DNA of 64,000 bases from Candidula unifasciata (Eukaryota > Mollusca > Gastropoda > Stylommatophora > Geomitridae), in assembly GCA_905116865.2 (NCBI GenBank), contig CAJHNH020002668.1:1261211-1325210 (forward strand), written 5' to 3'. Below are positions 30,590 to 57,000 of this stretch, piece by piece (the stretch's first letter is position 1; each line of letters begins with the position of its first letter). A model generated the notes under the pieces. That model did no database searches, was not told where the DNA came from, and saw nothing but the letters and a program-made list of their open reading frames with translations. Both the position numbers and the translations under genes were made by a program.

Positions 30590-33290
30590 CTTCTGCGTTC
30601 GACATCAATCATGCTAAACATTTGAGTCCCGTCTGGGTCACAAATAGGATTGTGCGTTTAAGGTTGCCACCGGTCCCCCATAGCTTCTCTTTCAATGTGG
30701 CTCCCTTGGGCCAAATCCCCAGTCTTTGCTGGGAGAGGTAAGGGTAGTTCTGTAGTATGTGCCCAGGGGTCTGTCTTTCTGCTCCATAATCACAGGCAGC
30801 AGATTCTTTTATGTCTATCCTGTACAGGTGTGCTCGAAGACCACAGTGTCCAGTCCGAAGTCTAAAAATTGTTGTTTGTTCTTTCCTGTTGAGTTTGTTT
30901 ATGCTGTCACTCTCTGGTCTGTACTCTCCATTCTGCCTTCTCCACTCCCGCCTGAAAGACTGCTTTAGTGTAGTTTTGGTTTCCTTGTAGCTGTGTGGTG
31001 GATAAGGTTGTGGAAGATTACTCCCAGCTTTTGCCAACTCATCTGCTCTCTCATTTCCTTGAAAACCACAGTGGGCTGGTATCCACTGCAAGACCAGTTC
31101 TGCTTCCTTGGAGGATAGCCAATGTGGGTCCTTAGATCTGCAATTAGTTTGTCTTGTTTTTTGCTTGATAGTGCTTGGAGAACAGACAATGAGTCACTAA
31201 GTATAACAATTTTGTGCCCTCTGTGTTCTTGATTGATGAGATGTTGGACTGCAGAAAGGAGGGCAGTTGCCTCAGCTCTGAAGTTAGTGCAGATGTCAAC
31301 TGCTGATAGAGAGAGAGTTTCTGCTCTACTGCTAGGGGGTTCAATGTATATTCCACAACCCCCCCCCCCCCTCTTTTCTGACTGCTTCTGTAGCAGAGCC
31401 GTCGGTGAAAACCTGAGTCCAAGTGGTGTTTGGATACTTCTCACCAAGCATAGCGAGAGCCAGGGTTCTCTGTTGTGTCTCCGTCTGGGCATCTTTTGAA
31501 GTGATCCCTGGGACCTTTAGGACTACATTTGCCTTCTCTGGCTTGCTTGTCCATGGTTCTGGCCTAAGTTTTTCGCACAGTGCATCTCTTTCAAGCAGAT
31601 CTTAATGCTGTCTGTACAGTTCTCTAGCAAGGTGGTTGGGGCTCTGACGCTTCAGTCTGTTTTTTGTTCTCTCTTAAAATTTAAAATGCAGTGGATGACT
31701 TTCAAGTCTTTTTAATTTCTCATACAGTAAAAGAGTTTTATATTGTCTTCTGAGTTTGAGTGGTTCAGTATCTGCTATCCTCTCTATCTCTCTGATGGGG
31801 GTGGTTTTCATTGCTCCAAGAACAATCCTTAATCCCATATTCTGAATCTTGTCCAGTTTTTCCATTGTTGTCTTGGCTGCTGCAGCCCATGCAGTGGAGG
31901 CATATTCCAAGACTGGCCTGACTGCTCCAGTATATACTTGTTTTAGGATTCTGGAGTTGGCGCCCCATGTGGTACCCGCTAATGTTTTTTATCACTGCAA
32001 GCTTCTTGAATGATTTCCCCTGTACTGCTTCTACGTGTGACTTCCAAGTTAGTCTGTAAAATGAGCTGATTTTTTATCCAAATTTTTCTTTTTTTTTTCT
32101 TTTTTGGGGGGGAGAGAGAGAGAAAAGTGATGCTGTGATTTTTGAGTTATTTAGCTTTAGACCCCACTTTTCGGTCCAGGCTTCTACATTTTCCACAGTT
32201 CTCTGTAACAGATATGAGGCTGGGGTAGTGTATCCGGAGGCTGTCCAAACTGCAAATTCATCAGCATGTAGGGTATTATAAACGTGCTGGTGACAGGTTG
32301 TTGTGATATCATTTATGTAAACCAGGAACAGAGTTGGTGCTATCGCACTGCCCTGGGGAACTCATTCTCTTAGTTTTTCCAGTTTGCTGATGTGTCCATC
32401 AATTCTGAATCTTGCTCTGCGTTGGAAAAGAAAGTCTTTGATCCACTTGTACATTTTTGTGTACAACTCCTGCCTGTAGCAGTTTTAGTTGTAGGCCTTC
32501 TTTCTAAACTGTATCGAAAGCACGAGAGTGGTCAAAGAAGTCAGCAAGAACTTTTTTTTCCCCTGGAAGGCATTCTCTATATCCTGTGCCAGATATGTCA
32601 ACTGGTCCTCTGTGTTTCTGTGCTGTCTGTATCCTGTCTGTGTGGTGGTGATAACAGAGTTTGTCTCCAAAAACCACATTAGTTTTTTATTTACTAATTT
32701 CTCCATCAATTTTCCTACACAACTAAGAAGGCTGATGGGTCTGTAGCTTTTGGGTCTCTTCTGTCTCCACCCTTTTTAAGGATAGGCTGGATGAGAGCTT
32801 CCTTCCAGGCTGACGGTACCACACTTTTTGCCAGCTCTGGTTGTAAATGCAGAGAAGAAACTTCTTGGCAGCAGGTCCAAAATGAGAGAGAAATTCGTTT
32901 GTAATGCCGTCAGCCCCTGGGGTTTTCTTCATTTTCAACTCTCCAATTCCAACTTGTGGTATGGGACGTCGCAGGTCGACCCAGCCTAAAATGGGTACCA
33001 GGATGGGCTGTCCTGGGAAAGTAAAGACAGCCGGCGTAATGCTGACCACATTACCCACAGAGTGCTGATGGTCTGTAAAAATATGGGACGCTCTACCCAT
33101 ATGCCCGATGCGCCGAAAGGCGTGAAAAGGGATCTTTACTTTTTTTTTTAAAAATTCCAACTTCCAGCTCTTGCATGGTTCTGTGCCGACTTTATTTCCT
33201 CATGCGTTAGGGGATTATACTTGGCCTGCTTTACTACATCGGATGTTAATTTCTTCGTCTAATTTACTATCTGCAGTGAAGATTCTTTCT
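30590..33290 (-). mobile_element. LINE L2x, RT plus RNase H relic
   Basis: Minus-strand order: an entry NPLTHEEIKSAQNHARAG (about 33220), KKTPGADGITNEFLSHFGPA (32930), MEKLVNKKLMWFLETNS and TGYRQHRNTEDQLTYL (32700-32600), then degenerate palm. YASTAWAAAAKTTMEKL and LRIVLGAMKTTPI follow (31900). The RNase H part has CGIYIEPP, a CTNFRAEATALLSA stretch, ILSDSLSVLQALSS and WIPAHCGFQGNERADELAK, and the tail is INKLNRKEQTTIFRLRTGH. The 3' end is GTCGAACGCAGAAGAAGAGG. Several frameshifts and stops make it inactive. A SINE B interrupts it. Confidence 0.9.
32956..33152 (+). mobile_element. SINE B, 5'-truncated, nested in LINE L2x
   Basis: AATTCCAACTT flanks it at 32945-32955 and 33153-33163, an 11-bp target duplication. 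Body: GTCGACCCAGCC, ATGGGTACCAGGATGGGC, AAGTAAAGACAGCCGGCG, TGCTGACCACATT, CCCATATGCCCGATG, then a T-rich end after AGGGATCTTTAC. Confidence 0.9.
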
Positions 33291-33382
33291 TCCTATTGAC
33301 ATTACTTCTGCCTTTTCGATGTGATTCAATGTAGATAACGTACGTGAGTAAGAACCCCCCCCCCCTTTTTTTTCACCTCCCC

Positions 33383-33632
33383 GTGTGGGTTACGGGACCC
33401 AGTTATAGGGAAAACAAGTATAGACCCACTATCTACCCAAAAGTATGTCGTAAGAGTCGACTAACTGGGAGCTTCCTTCGAAGTCGGAGTGCATCTGCCT
33501 GAGAGATATAGAACCAACAGTCTGCATATAGATTAGTCAGATCTGTCAAACGGATGCACGCGCCACACTCAAGTTCTATACAGGACTGCAGTCAATAAGT
33601 GGACGAACAAACAGAACTTTACGCCAGAGTTC
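33383..33632 (+). mobile_element. SINE A, nearly full length without tail
   Basis: CCCGTGTGGGTTACGGGACCC through ACTTTACGCCAGAGTT. It lacks the (GAA)n tail. A C/T run precedes it at 33354-33372. The bases 33633-34320 are AT-rich with a G-run at 34169-34183 and no recognised gene. Confidence 0.9.
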
Positions 33633-34319
33633 AAGTAAGAACCATTAAATTTTAATTACGACACACAGAAAAAAGTTATGTGCCGGTCAAAAATAAATAT
33701 TTATCCCGATTAGGAAATAATATATGGTTGCTAAGGGTGGATAAAAGCACATTCATTATTATGGATTTTCCAAAGAGATTCGTAGGAAATATGTTTTTTA
33801 AATGTTTAAGTATGTAAAAAATTGATTTTAGTGTTTTAGAATAATTGTGAAATTTTTAATACTTTGCTATAAGTTTAATTTGTATCTACATTTATCTAAT
33901 TATTAATTGTTTTGTGGAGGTGATTATTCAAAGCAAAAGAAAAAAAATTCAATATGAAAACATAAACATATTTTTTAATGTGGTATTTTCCCCTTGTTTA
34001 CAGTTATCTCCCCTAATGTGTTTCCAAAATGCCTCCTTGCGTTAATCACTCGTCGTTGTGTGGTCCTGGTGGGGTTGAATATTACCCACTCACAACATGT
34101 TGGGATGCATTTTTTGGAGTGGCAAACGATTCGACGACCTGATGTGAGGTTGTTCTTTTCTGGTGAAAAGGGGGGGGGGGGGGTCTATATTCTACTGGTT
34201 AATAAAGGGAGATGTATGTACCGCTATGTGAACGATTTGACGCGCACACCCTTGTCTTGGCTTGTCTTGCTAAAAATAAAATAAAAATCGTCACATTCAA
34301 AAAATTGAATTATACTGCT

Positions 34320-34515
34320 TTTCGTCCTTCTTAGGACGTTATTTTTTGTTATTTGAAGCCCCACTCTGGCTTTTGCCAGGGGCCGCAATATAGGCAGGTC
34401 ATCATTATGGCCAAATGTCTGAACGCGGTTTCTGGGACCTCTCCACGGTGATCCTCATCCGCATGGTGGCACTTTGTGTCATCGGGTGTTTATCGCTTGT
34501 GTGATGTCCTGGTGG
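34320..34515 (+). repeat. Repeat E, longest copy
   Basis: TTTGAAGCCCCACTCTGGC, CCAGGGGCCGCAATAT, TTTCTGGGACCTCTCC, GTGATCCTCATCCGCATGG, CATCGGGTGTTTATCGCTT and TGATGTCCTGGTGGGG, which is probably the full unit of about 190 bp. Confidence 0.75.
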
Positions 34516-34721
34516 GGTAAAAAATCCAATCCAATCCGTCACATTCAACCAGCATCCCCAGAGGGAAAGTTTTAGGTTACATGCCTAATTGTGACTAGGT
34601 TATGTGCGACATTTACAATAGCTTACCATTGCTCTCCACAAAGTAGTTTTGAAAAGAAAAAAAAAACCTGCAACGTTGATGCGATCAAAGGAGACAAATT
34701 TAAAAAGTAAGTAAGTAAAGA

Positions 34722-34966
34722 TCCTTTTCGCGACTTAAGGCGCATCGGACATATGGAAAAAGCACCCATATTTTTACAGATCAATTCGCACTAGGTGGGT
34801 AATGTGGTCAGCATTACGCTGACCAACTTTACTTCCCTATGACATACATCCTGGTACTTATTTTAGGATGGGTCGACCTGCAGCGTCATATACCAATAAA
34901 AATCCATACAGCCAGCAGCGGGTTTCCATCGCGGTACTTTGAAATTAGGAGTCGGACTCGCAACTC
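34722..34966 (-). mobile_element. SINE B, nearly full length
   Basis: AAAGATCCTTTTCGCG, ATTTTTACAGATCAATTCGC, GTGGTCAGCATTACGCTGACC, TAGGATGGGTCGACCTG, then a tRNA-like head with AGCGGGTTTCCATCGCGG (B box side) and AGTCGGACTCGCAACTC. It joins directly to a repeat E. Confidence 0.85.
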
Positions 34967-35150
34967 ACCAGGACATCACACCGAGCGATAAACACCCGGT
35001 GACACAATGTGGCACATTTTGGAGGAGGATCACCCAGAGATGTGTTCCAGAAACCCCGTTCAATCCCGTTGGGGTTTTATTATAGCCCCTGACAACAGCC
35101 GGAGTGGGGCTTTATAATAACAAAATATTGCGCTTCGTGATGGGGCAGAA
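34967..35150 (-). repeat. Repeat E copy
   Basis: CACCAGGACATCACACCGAG, AAACACCCGGTGACACAA, GAGGATCACCC, CCCCGTTCAATCC and GGAGTGGGGCTTTA. With the copy at 34320-34515 it forms an inverted pair around a SINE B. Confidence 0.75.
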
Positions 35151-35639
35151 GTTCGATAAAAGTGCCAAATACTGAACTTTTTTTGATACACTTGATTAAT
35201 TGTAGAGTAATAGTGAGTTAATATCAGTGATTCTGCAAAGAAATTTGCCCCCCCCCCCCCCTTTTCCAATTTTTTTTTCTAATTATTTAAATACCTAAAA
35301 AAGCTGAAAGCATATTAAAAATAGATGATAATTATGGAATTATGTACCATAGTCTGCATTCTAGTGTGGACCTACGTATAAATGATACTGTCCCGAAGAT
35401 AGGTCACCAAACTATGATATCACTCACCCACCAGAGTAAACCATTCAGTTTGAATTACGATACATTGGGAACAAAAAAATATATGTCGGTCAAAAATGAA
35501 TTATTATTATTATTTTGTTTGAATTCAGCCCAATTTTTTTTTAAATTATTTTCCTCAGACATTTGTATTCAAGTGCATTTAACTTTCATTCCATGAATTT
35601 AGTGGTTCTCCAATAATTGCAAAATACTGAACATGCAAT

Positions 35640-35735
35640 TAATTACATAGGGAAATCACAACCCGACCTCCACAAAATGGCCAGGGTTGGCTCTGCAAAG
35701 CCCTTAGTGTAGAAGACGCGCAACTAACTTTGTAG
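35640..35735 (-). mobile_element. SINE C fragment, diverged
   Basis: AATCACAACCCGACCTCC, CCAGGGTTGGCTCTGCAAAG and GCGCAACTAACTT resemble the 3' half of SINE C. Weak. The bases 35151-35639 and 35736-36233 hold no other feature. Confidence 0.4.
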
Positions 35736-36233
35736 TATATCAACCGCTACGTATTTTTTTCTGCTAAGGGATGTAACCTATTTATTACTAAATACTTTCT
35801 TCGGTAAGAGTCGCAACATGTTTTTCACAGTTACATTTCATGGAAGAAGTCATTTAAAGTTTCACAGCTCATCAATAGGCTCAGGGGGTGCATTATCCAA
35901 ATATCCAAATGGTAAAAAATTGCAGTAAAGCTGGAGCCTTGTCTTCGATGTATTGTACGAGCACCAAGCAGATATCCGTAGAAAACTTTATTAGGAGAAG
36001 CAAAGTCGACCACCACGACTCTCTTTGTATTCTATTAAAATTCCAAAATTAGATTTCTTCGAGAGGGGAGGAAGCAGTTTGGCAGCTGCTGAACCCCTTA
36101 ATGTTCTCAAACAAATGCTGTGAGTGCGGATGTGCAAGAAAGATATTAAATTGTCAACGCGGGTGAGAGTTCATTGCGTTTGTGCGAGAGAGTGCTTAAT
36201 CCGTTGACTTCACGTTTAATTGTATTTAAAAAC

Positions 36234-36239
36234 TTTATT
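36234..36239 (-). terminator. Candidate poly(A) signal for the prothymosin-like gene
   Basis: TTTATT on the plus strand gives AATAAA on the minus strand, about 230 bases past the stop codon. Position is reasonable for a short 3' UTR; unproven. Confidence 0.4.
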
Positions 36240-36467
36240 CTACCAAATATGAAGCGGTTTAGGAATGAATATACTCACCCCTTTTAAAGTAATCCACCTA
36301 ACACAAAACCAATTTATGATAAGAATAGCGTGAAATGATAATCGTGATGACGACTATAATTACACAACAAGATTCCATGGAGAGCGAAACACCAGCTGGT
36401 TTCTCATTTTTACACGTCAGGAATCAGATCAAAGAAACTAAAAATATCCTGAGAATGAAGAAATAAT

Positions 36468-36779
36468 TTAAGCAGGCTCGGTAGCTCCTTCCGTCTCGTC
36501 TGTGCCGTTTAATGACTCTGTCTCATTTGAATCTGTTTTTGCCTTTTTCTTTGGGGTTCCGTCTTCAGTACCCTCGTCTTTGTCTTCTGCAGGTCGTTTT
36601 TCTACAGCACCCTCAGATTCTGTATTTGATTCAGTTGCACCTGAACTGGCTTCATTTACGGTTTGTTCTTTTGTTACCTCTTCGGACTTTGCCTTCACAT
36701 CTTCTACTGTTTTTGCAACAATGGGATCTGTTGTGGTTTCTGATGTCTCAACAGCAGCTTCGACTTTTGTTTCAGGCAT
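36468..36779 (-). CDS. Prothymosin-alpha-like acidic nuclear protein
   Basis: A single uninterrupted frame encodes 103 residues, rich in Glu, Asp, Thr and Ser with no predicted fold. The N terminus AAVETSETTTDPIVAKTVED resembles AAVDTSSEITTKDLKEK of prothymosin alpha. The C-terminal part KRPAEDKDEGTEDGTPKKKA, followed by KTD, resembles the KRAAEDDE...TKKQKTD nuclear-localisation region. Prothymosins are abundant nuclear histone- and chaperone-linked proteins involved in proliferation. The long pure-acid stretch of the vertebrate protein is absent, so the match is partial. The start ATG is the only one in frame near the conserved end. It is divergent from Rab4, about 2 kb away. A retrocopy is possible because no intron is seen, but the frame is intact. 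Confidence 0.62.
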   Translation of the reverse strand: MPETKVEAAVETSETTTDPIVAKTVEDVKAKSEEVTKEQTVNEASSGATESNTESEGAVEKRPAEDKDEGTEDGTPKKKAKTDSNETESLNGTDETEGATEPA

Positions 36780-36894
36780 GATGGAAATGTATAAAATGCA
36801 AAAATCACAAAGCGGCGAGAGAGAATGAAATCGCGCTGTTTATCCCAGATACGAAATATATAGTTTCTGAGGGTGAAAAAGCTTGCTTGCTTGT

Positions 36895-37065
36895 TGTAGA
36901 CACAAAGTGCCAACATACGGATGAGGATCACATGTGGAGAAGTCCCGGAAACCCCGTTCAACCGTTAAGCCATATTTGAGGCCAGGCTATTTTTAGGGCC
37001 CCCGGCAAAAGCCAGTGTGGGGCTTCAAAATTAACTAAAAAATGCTTCCCACATGGGGACGACAC
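36895..37065 (-). repeat. Repeat E copy, upstream of the prothymosin-like gene
   Basis: GACACAAAGTGCCAACATACG, GAGGATCACATG, ACCCCGTTCAACCG and GTGTGGGGCTTCAAAAT. Lies about 115 bp upstream of the start codon, possibly in the promoter or 5' UTR. Confidence 0.7.
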
Positions 37066-37284
37066 TATCGCATGACTTCTTTCTAGATGTCCTCACTGCT
37101 CCTTTTATCTGTCTAGGGTATTCTCATCAAGGACCAGAAGGATATTACGTCGGTAATCCAGGCTGTACGGGAAACCGCCCGGCATTAGTCTCCACCCCCA
37201 CCCAATGTAATGTTTAAGCCTCAGGGTTGTAATTGGGATTTATAGTGTTAATCGGATTCTGAGAAGATGATGCCGTTCAACCCC

Positions 37285-37415
37285 ACCAGCACATTACACC
37301 TAGCGATAAACACCAGGTGACCTAAAGTGCCACCATTCGGATTAGGATCATCCGGGGACATTTCCCAGAAACCCCGTTCAACCCATTTCTATATGGTTCC
37401 GAAACAATACATTTT
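37285..37415 (-). repeat. Repeat E copy
   Basis: CACCAGCACATTACACC, GATAAACACCAGGTGACC, AGGATCATCCGGGG and ACCCCGTTCAACCC. Lies between the divergent genes. The bases 37416-38784 hold a short TG repeat near 37660 and presumably the Rab4 promoter and 5' UTR, without a motif I can assign. Confidence 0.7.
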
Positions 37416-38784
37416 TGGGGGTCTCCCAAATGGTTAAATACTGTTAGTATCACAGAGATGCATCGGGTCCTCTTAGGGGCAATGATACGGCAGCGATGAA
37501 GACAAATATGAAACAGAAGACGGGATATAAATGTAGTGTTTCAGTTAGACCTCTATTTCCACTAGGCTTACATATAAGGCAGCGGTGGAGACAAAAAATA
37601 GGGTGTAAAGAATATGCCACTCTTTCACTATCCTGGGCAAAGCCGGGTAATGGAATATAGTGTGTGTGTGTGTGTGTGTATGTTATGTGCAACCTTTTTT
37701 TTTAAAGCAAACTATGTTCACTTTGTTATTTATAAACTGTGTACACATGCCACAGCTGCATGTAGAAGGTCTTGGAAGTCACTGAGTGACTCACTCCATC
37801 ACGCTTTGCCAACCTAACCGACCAAGTTAATCGTCAGACTCTCCCATTCTTCTGATTGCACTACAGATAGCATAAGTCTTGTAGGTCCCGATCATTCTGC
37901 TTGTGGTTTCATCAACCTCTGCCATGTTTATTTGAATAGAGGCATGATCATTAGCACCAATAATGCGATTGTTGGCAGAGCATTTGCGTGAAATCAAGAA
38001 TCAACGAACTCTCCTACGTTGTTATTCATTGTTGATTTTGTTCAGATTCTCTTTGCTGGAGTCGCTTTGTGCAACTATTGATTTAAAACAAAAATGCAAT
38101 TTGTATTGTTTTAAATATTGATTTGTTTTGGGTTGCAATTATGATATAAATCTTTCTATGAATATTAAAGTTATCTTTATTTATTAAGTCAAATGTCACA
38201 GTTTAAGAACCTCTGCTGCCAGTTGTGAATCTCGTGCTCTGCGGGTCCGAGGAGCGAGACAGAGGAAGCGATTATGGTAAATAATTGTTTTCTGGAGATT
38301 GTGTATTCTAAACAGACACCAAAGCTGTTGTGCTCGAACTGTTTGCAATAAGCAGATAGATCTATTCATATAGCATATCATAGTACTAGTAACAAGCAGT
38401 TAGTATGTATTCATGACTGTTGTCACGTTGAGTAGTTTGCAACAAACAGCTGAGCTCCTGTGATCAGCAACCAAAACTGTTCCAATGGACAGGGTCATAG
38501 AGACTGGATAAGTAAAGTAAATCAAAGCTGTTGGGTTGCGTAGGGACTTTAGTTAATTTTTCTAAATCATTTTATAACCACCACAGTTGGATACATAATA
38601 AAAAAAAAATATTTCCTGGAAAGTTTAAGAGGGTTGTGATATTGAATATTGCAATGGAAAGGCTGTAATGATCTGAATCCCAGGCTTTGGAAATCCAGTT
38701 GAGATCGTATCCGTGCTGACTACGACTACGTTTGTGTACAACTTATAACTTACAAGTTCTAACTTCTCTTCAAAGATCGCCGTC

Positions 38785-53846
<15,062 letters not shown>

Positions 53847-54224
53847 GGACGCTGGACAGATGTGTGGGTTCATGTGTGTGTATGGTTGAAGTTCTTTTTC
53901 AAGGATTCTTTGCTGTACATCTATGCTGGCATGGATCACAAACAGGAAGGGGCTCTTGGGGGTCTTTACAAATCTTCCCACAGTGTGTCTCAAAGGGAGG
54001 TTCCTGCAGGCCAGATTTTTATCTCTCTTTGTAGTGAAATCGTGGTGGAATTGTACATACATTCATGCTTACATTTGTACAAAACTAATTAATACAGAAA
54101 TGCAGCCGCCGCCACCCCCCCCCCCCCCCCCAATTCCCCCAGTGGTTTGGGGTTAAGAGAAGATATGTTGGCAAATTAAAAAAGGGATGTGAAGAATTGT
54201 TTGCATTGTGGTGTGTGTACGTTT

Positions 54225-55235
54225 AACTCTTTTAGTCTTAGACAGTTGTTACATTAGTTCAGTCTTTCTGAAACATTTATTATATTAACTCAGTCCACCT
54301 GAAGCAGTCATTTTAACCTATTCTGTCTGAAGCAGTCATTATAACTCATACTGTCAATTTGTTACTTTAACACATTCTGTCTGAAACAGTTGTTACTTTA
54401 ACTCATTTTGTCTAGAACAGTTGCTACTTTAATTCATTCTGTCTGAAACAGTTGTTACTTAAACTCTGTCTGAAGTAGTTCTTACCTGAACTCATTCTGT
54501 CTGAAACAGTTACTTTAACTCTGTCTGAAGCATTTCCTAACTCATTCTGTCTGAAACATTTTTTACTTGAACTCATTAGTCTGAAACAGTTGCTACTTTA
54601 ACTCTGTCTGAAGCAGTTGTTACTTTAGCTCATTCTGTCTGAAACAGTTGTTATTTTAACTCATTCTATCTGAAGCACTCATTACTTTAACCTTCCTGCA
54701 TTAGTTTCAGGTCCTATTTGGGGGAGGGGATAATACATCTCCCCCCCCCCCCCCCCCACCCCCCACATTCCCCCTAATGGGGCCTGAAACCTATACATGA
54801 ATGTTAAAGTAATGAAAAGTAAAGGTGTGTGGGGGTGGTAATAGATCCACAACCCCACCCCAACAAGCATATGAGAAACTGAAATCAGAAGTCTGCAAAC
54901 AAATAAGCCAGATCTGTAAAACTAATGTGCACACAACATTCAGTTTCTGGAACAAGACTGAAGTCCAGAAGTGGACGAGCAACCAGAACCTTCTGGAGTT
55001 TACAGCAGCTGAATGCAAAGAAGAAGTTACTTTAACTCATTCTATCTGAGGCATTTCTTACTTTAACATTCTATCTGTTGCATTTCTTACTTTATCTCAT
55101 TCTATCTGTAGCATTTTTTACTTTAACTCGTTCTGTCTGAAGCATGTCTTACTTTAACTCAATCTGTCTGAAGCATTTCTTTCTTTAACTCAATCTGTCT
55201 GAAGCATTTCTTTCTTTAACTCATTCTATCTCATG
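54225..55235. repeat. 31-bp minisatellite in two blocks, split by an insertion
   Basis: Diverged units of TTTAACTCATTCTGTCTGAA then ACAGTTGTTAC at 54225-54690 and 55024-55235. Many units have lost a few bases. They lie just downstream of the Rab4 stop codon, probably within its 3' UTR. Confidence 0.85.
54691..55023 (+). mobile_element. Inserted block with SINE A 3' half
   Basis: 54850-55023 is family A from AGTCTGCAAACAAATAAGCC to the tail GAATGCAAAGAAGAAG. Before it, GTTTCAGGTCCTATTTGGGG (54704 on) and CCCCCTAATGGGGCCTGAAAC (54772 on) form an inverted repeat around a C-run at 54739-54755. TTACTTTAAC occurs on both sides (near 54681 and 55026), but it is also the array's own motif, so a target duplication cannot be proven. 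Confidence 0.75.
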
Positions 55236-55709
55236 CATTATATGACTTTGGAGTAGTAAACTCCAGATTTAAAAGAGTTCAAATAACAACTCCATTAAAC
55301 AAAAGTTAAATAACAATAGAATTGGGTGATATAACAATTAGATAAGACCAAACGAATTGAGTAAAGCATTTCTTGTAAGAAGTTACCAGTAAACATATAG
55401 TGATCGACTGGTACTCAGTGAATTAATATTTGAAAGTTAAATACGTTAGTTAATAGTACAAGCTGAATACATGAAATAGTTTGTAAAAGTTGCATGCGTG
55501 AGTTGATATGTTATGATTGAATACGTAAGTTAATATGCAAATGTTGAATGCACATGCATGAATGCTTATTTATTGTTTATCCTGTATCATTTTAGATAAG
55601 TCTCCCACAAAATTATGTGATTTGTAGATGTTTCTCTACAAAGATATGTGTTGCCACCTGTATATACATATAATGTATTTAGCATTATCGTCACAATATT
55701 TTATGTTCT

Positions 55710-55715
55710 ATTAAA
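55710..55715 (+). terminator. Candidate poly(A) signal for Rab4
   Basis: ATTAAA, about 1.9 kb past the stop codon and after an AT-rich tract with ATTTATTTATTG near 55565. This is the first plausible signal after the minisatellite; a guess from context. Confidence 0.25.
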
Positions 55716-55849
55716 GAATGAAATCCAGTTGCCTCTGTCTATATCATTAGAACTATTTTAACAGCATTTTGTCGTGTGCTTTCATTTAAGTGCAGTGTGG
55801 TTGGTAGCACTTTTGTCAAGTTTAATTCTTTTCTAGACATGCCATTTGT

Positions 55850-56280
55850 GGTACAGTGGTACCTTGGCTCGCACACCTCATTCATTCCTTGACTCAGTTC
55901 ACAATCTGAAATTTTCACAAACTGAAATAATTTTTCCCATTGAAATTAATGCAAATCCAATGAATCCATTTGCCCACCCCAGAAACATATTTTTTTTGGG
56001 GGGGGGGGGGGCAACTTGAAAAAAAAAAATATTGGATTTCTATGTGACAACAATATATAATATAAAACAGCGCCATGAATTTCAGTTCGCTCACAAAATT
56101 TCTCAAACAAGCCTCTTCTTTCTTCAAATTCATCAACGGTAGCATCACTTATCTTAGGTATTTTTGCCACTAGATTACCGTCCAAAAGTAAAGGCTTCTG
56201 GCACATAGGGCCTCGCGAACATGTATCTCCATTGTGAGGGTTAGTTTTGTGCCCATGCACGCACACACACACACAAAATT
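55850..56280. mobile_element. 5' end of a pogo/mariner-like DNA transposon
   Basis: TACAGTGGTACCTTGGCTCG, then CAAACTGAAATAATTTTTCCC and ATTGAAATTAATGCAAATCC resemble the terminal region of Tigger-like transposons, which start CAGTGGTACCTyGG and carry ATTGAAATgAATGCAAAT. I did not find the partner inverted end. Confidence 0.4.
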
Positions 56281-56479
56281 AGAACAATGCAGCGGTAAAC
56301 AATGTTCACAGCGTGCAAAGTATAAATGATGCTGTTAATGAGAAGAAAACATGGAACCAAATACATGTTTATGTATTTGTGCGGCGAGGAATTGTTTGTG
56401 GGTCAGGTCCAAATTAGTTAGAAAATTGTTTTCGTCGGCCAGTTTTGTCATTACTAGAGGCGTTCTTACTAGGGAATTT

Positions 56480-56900
56480 GTGGAGGTCAAAAGAAACTAA
56501 AACTAAACTTAAATATTTTAGTTCTAATATCAAATCAATACTTTTATAGGAAGTGGAAATATAGACAACAACCAACGCAATCACTAATAAACTACAAACA
56601 TTCATTAACTGCTGCCTGCGCAGAATAGAGGGAATTAAATGATATGATAGAATCACTAATGTAGAGCTTTGGGAGAGAACTAAACTATTTCCAGTGGACC
56701 AAGTGTTGAAGAAAAGACGCTGGCGTTGAATAGAAAACCTGAGAACAGTGTGTCTTTGCACTGGAATCCACAGTGCTTAGAAATAAAGAAAGACCAAAAA
56801 ACACATGGAGTAGGGAGATAGCTGGTGAAGTTAAAAAGATGGGGAGAGCTGCATGCGAAAGAGAAGGATAAAATGAGTTAGTTGAGGGCCTGTGCTCCTC
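56480..56900 (+). mobile_element. LINE (R type) RT C-terminal fragment
   Basis: The plus strand gives NKLQTFINCCLRRIEGIK, stop, YDRITNVELWERTKLFPVDQ and VLKKRRWR, the C-terminal module of the endonuclease/RT LINE family. Stops at several positions. Confidence 0.82.
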
Positions 56901-57000
56901 TTGGGTTTAGAAAGTGACGTTGGTGACAACAGTTATCATTTTTTTATGAGCAAATGACAAGTTTGTGATATTGTGAAGCTGACTAGTTACTACTCCTCAT

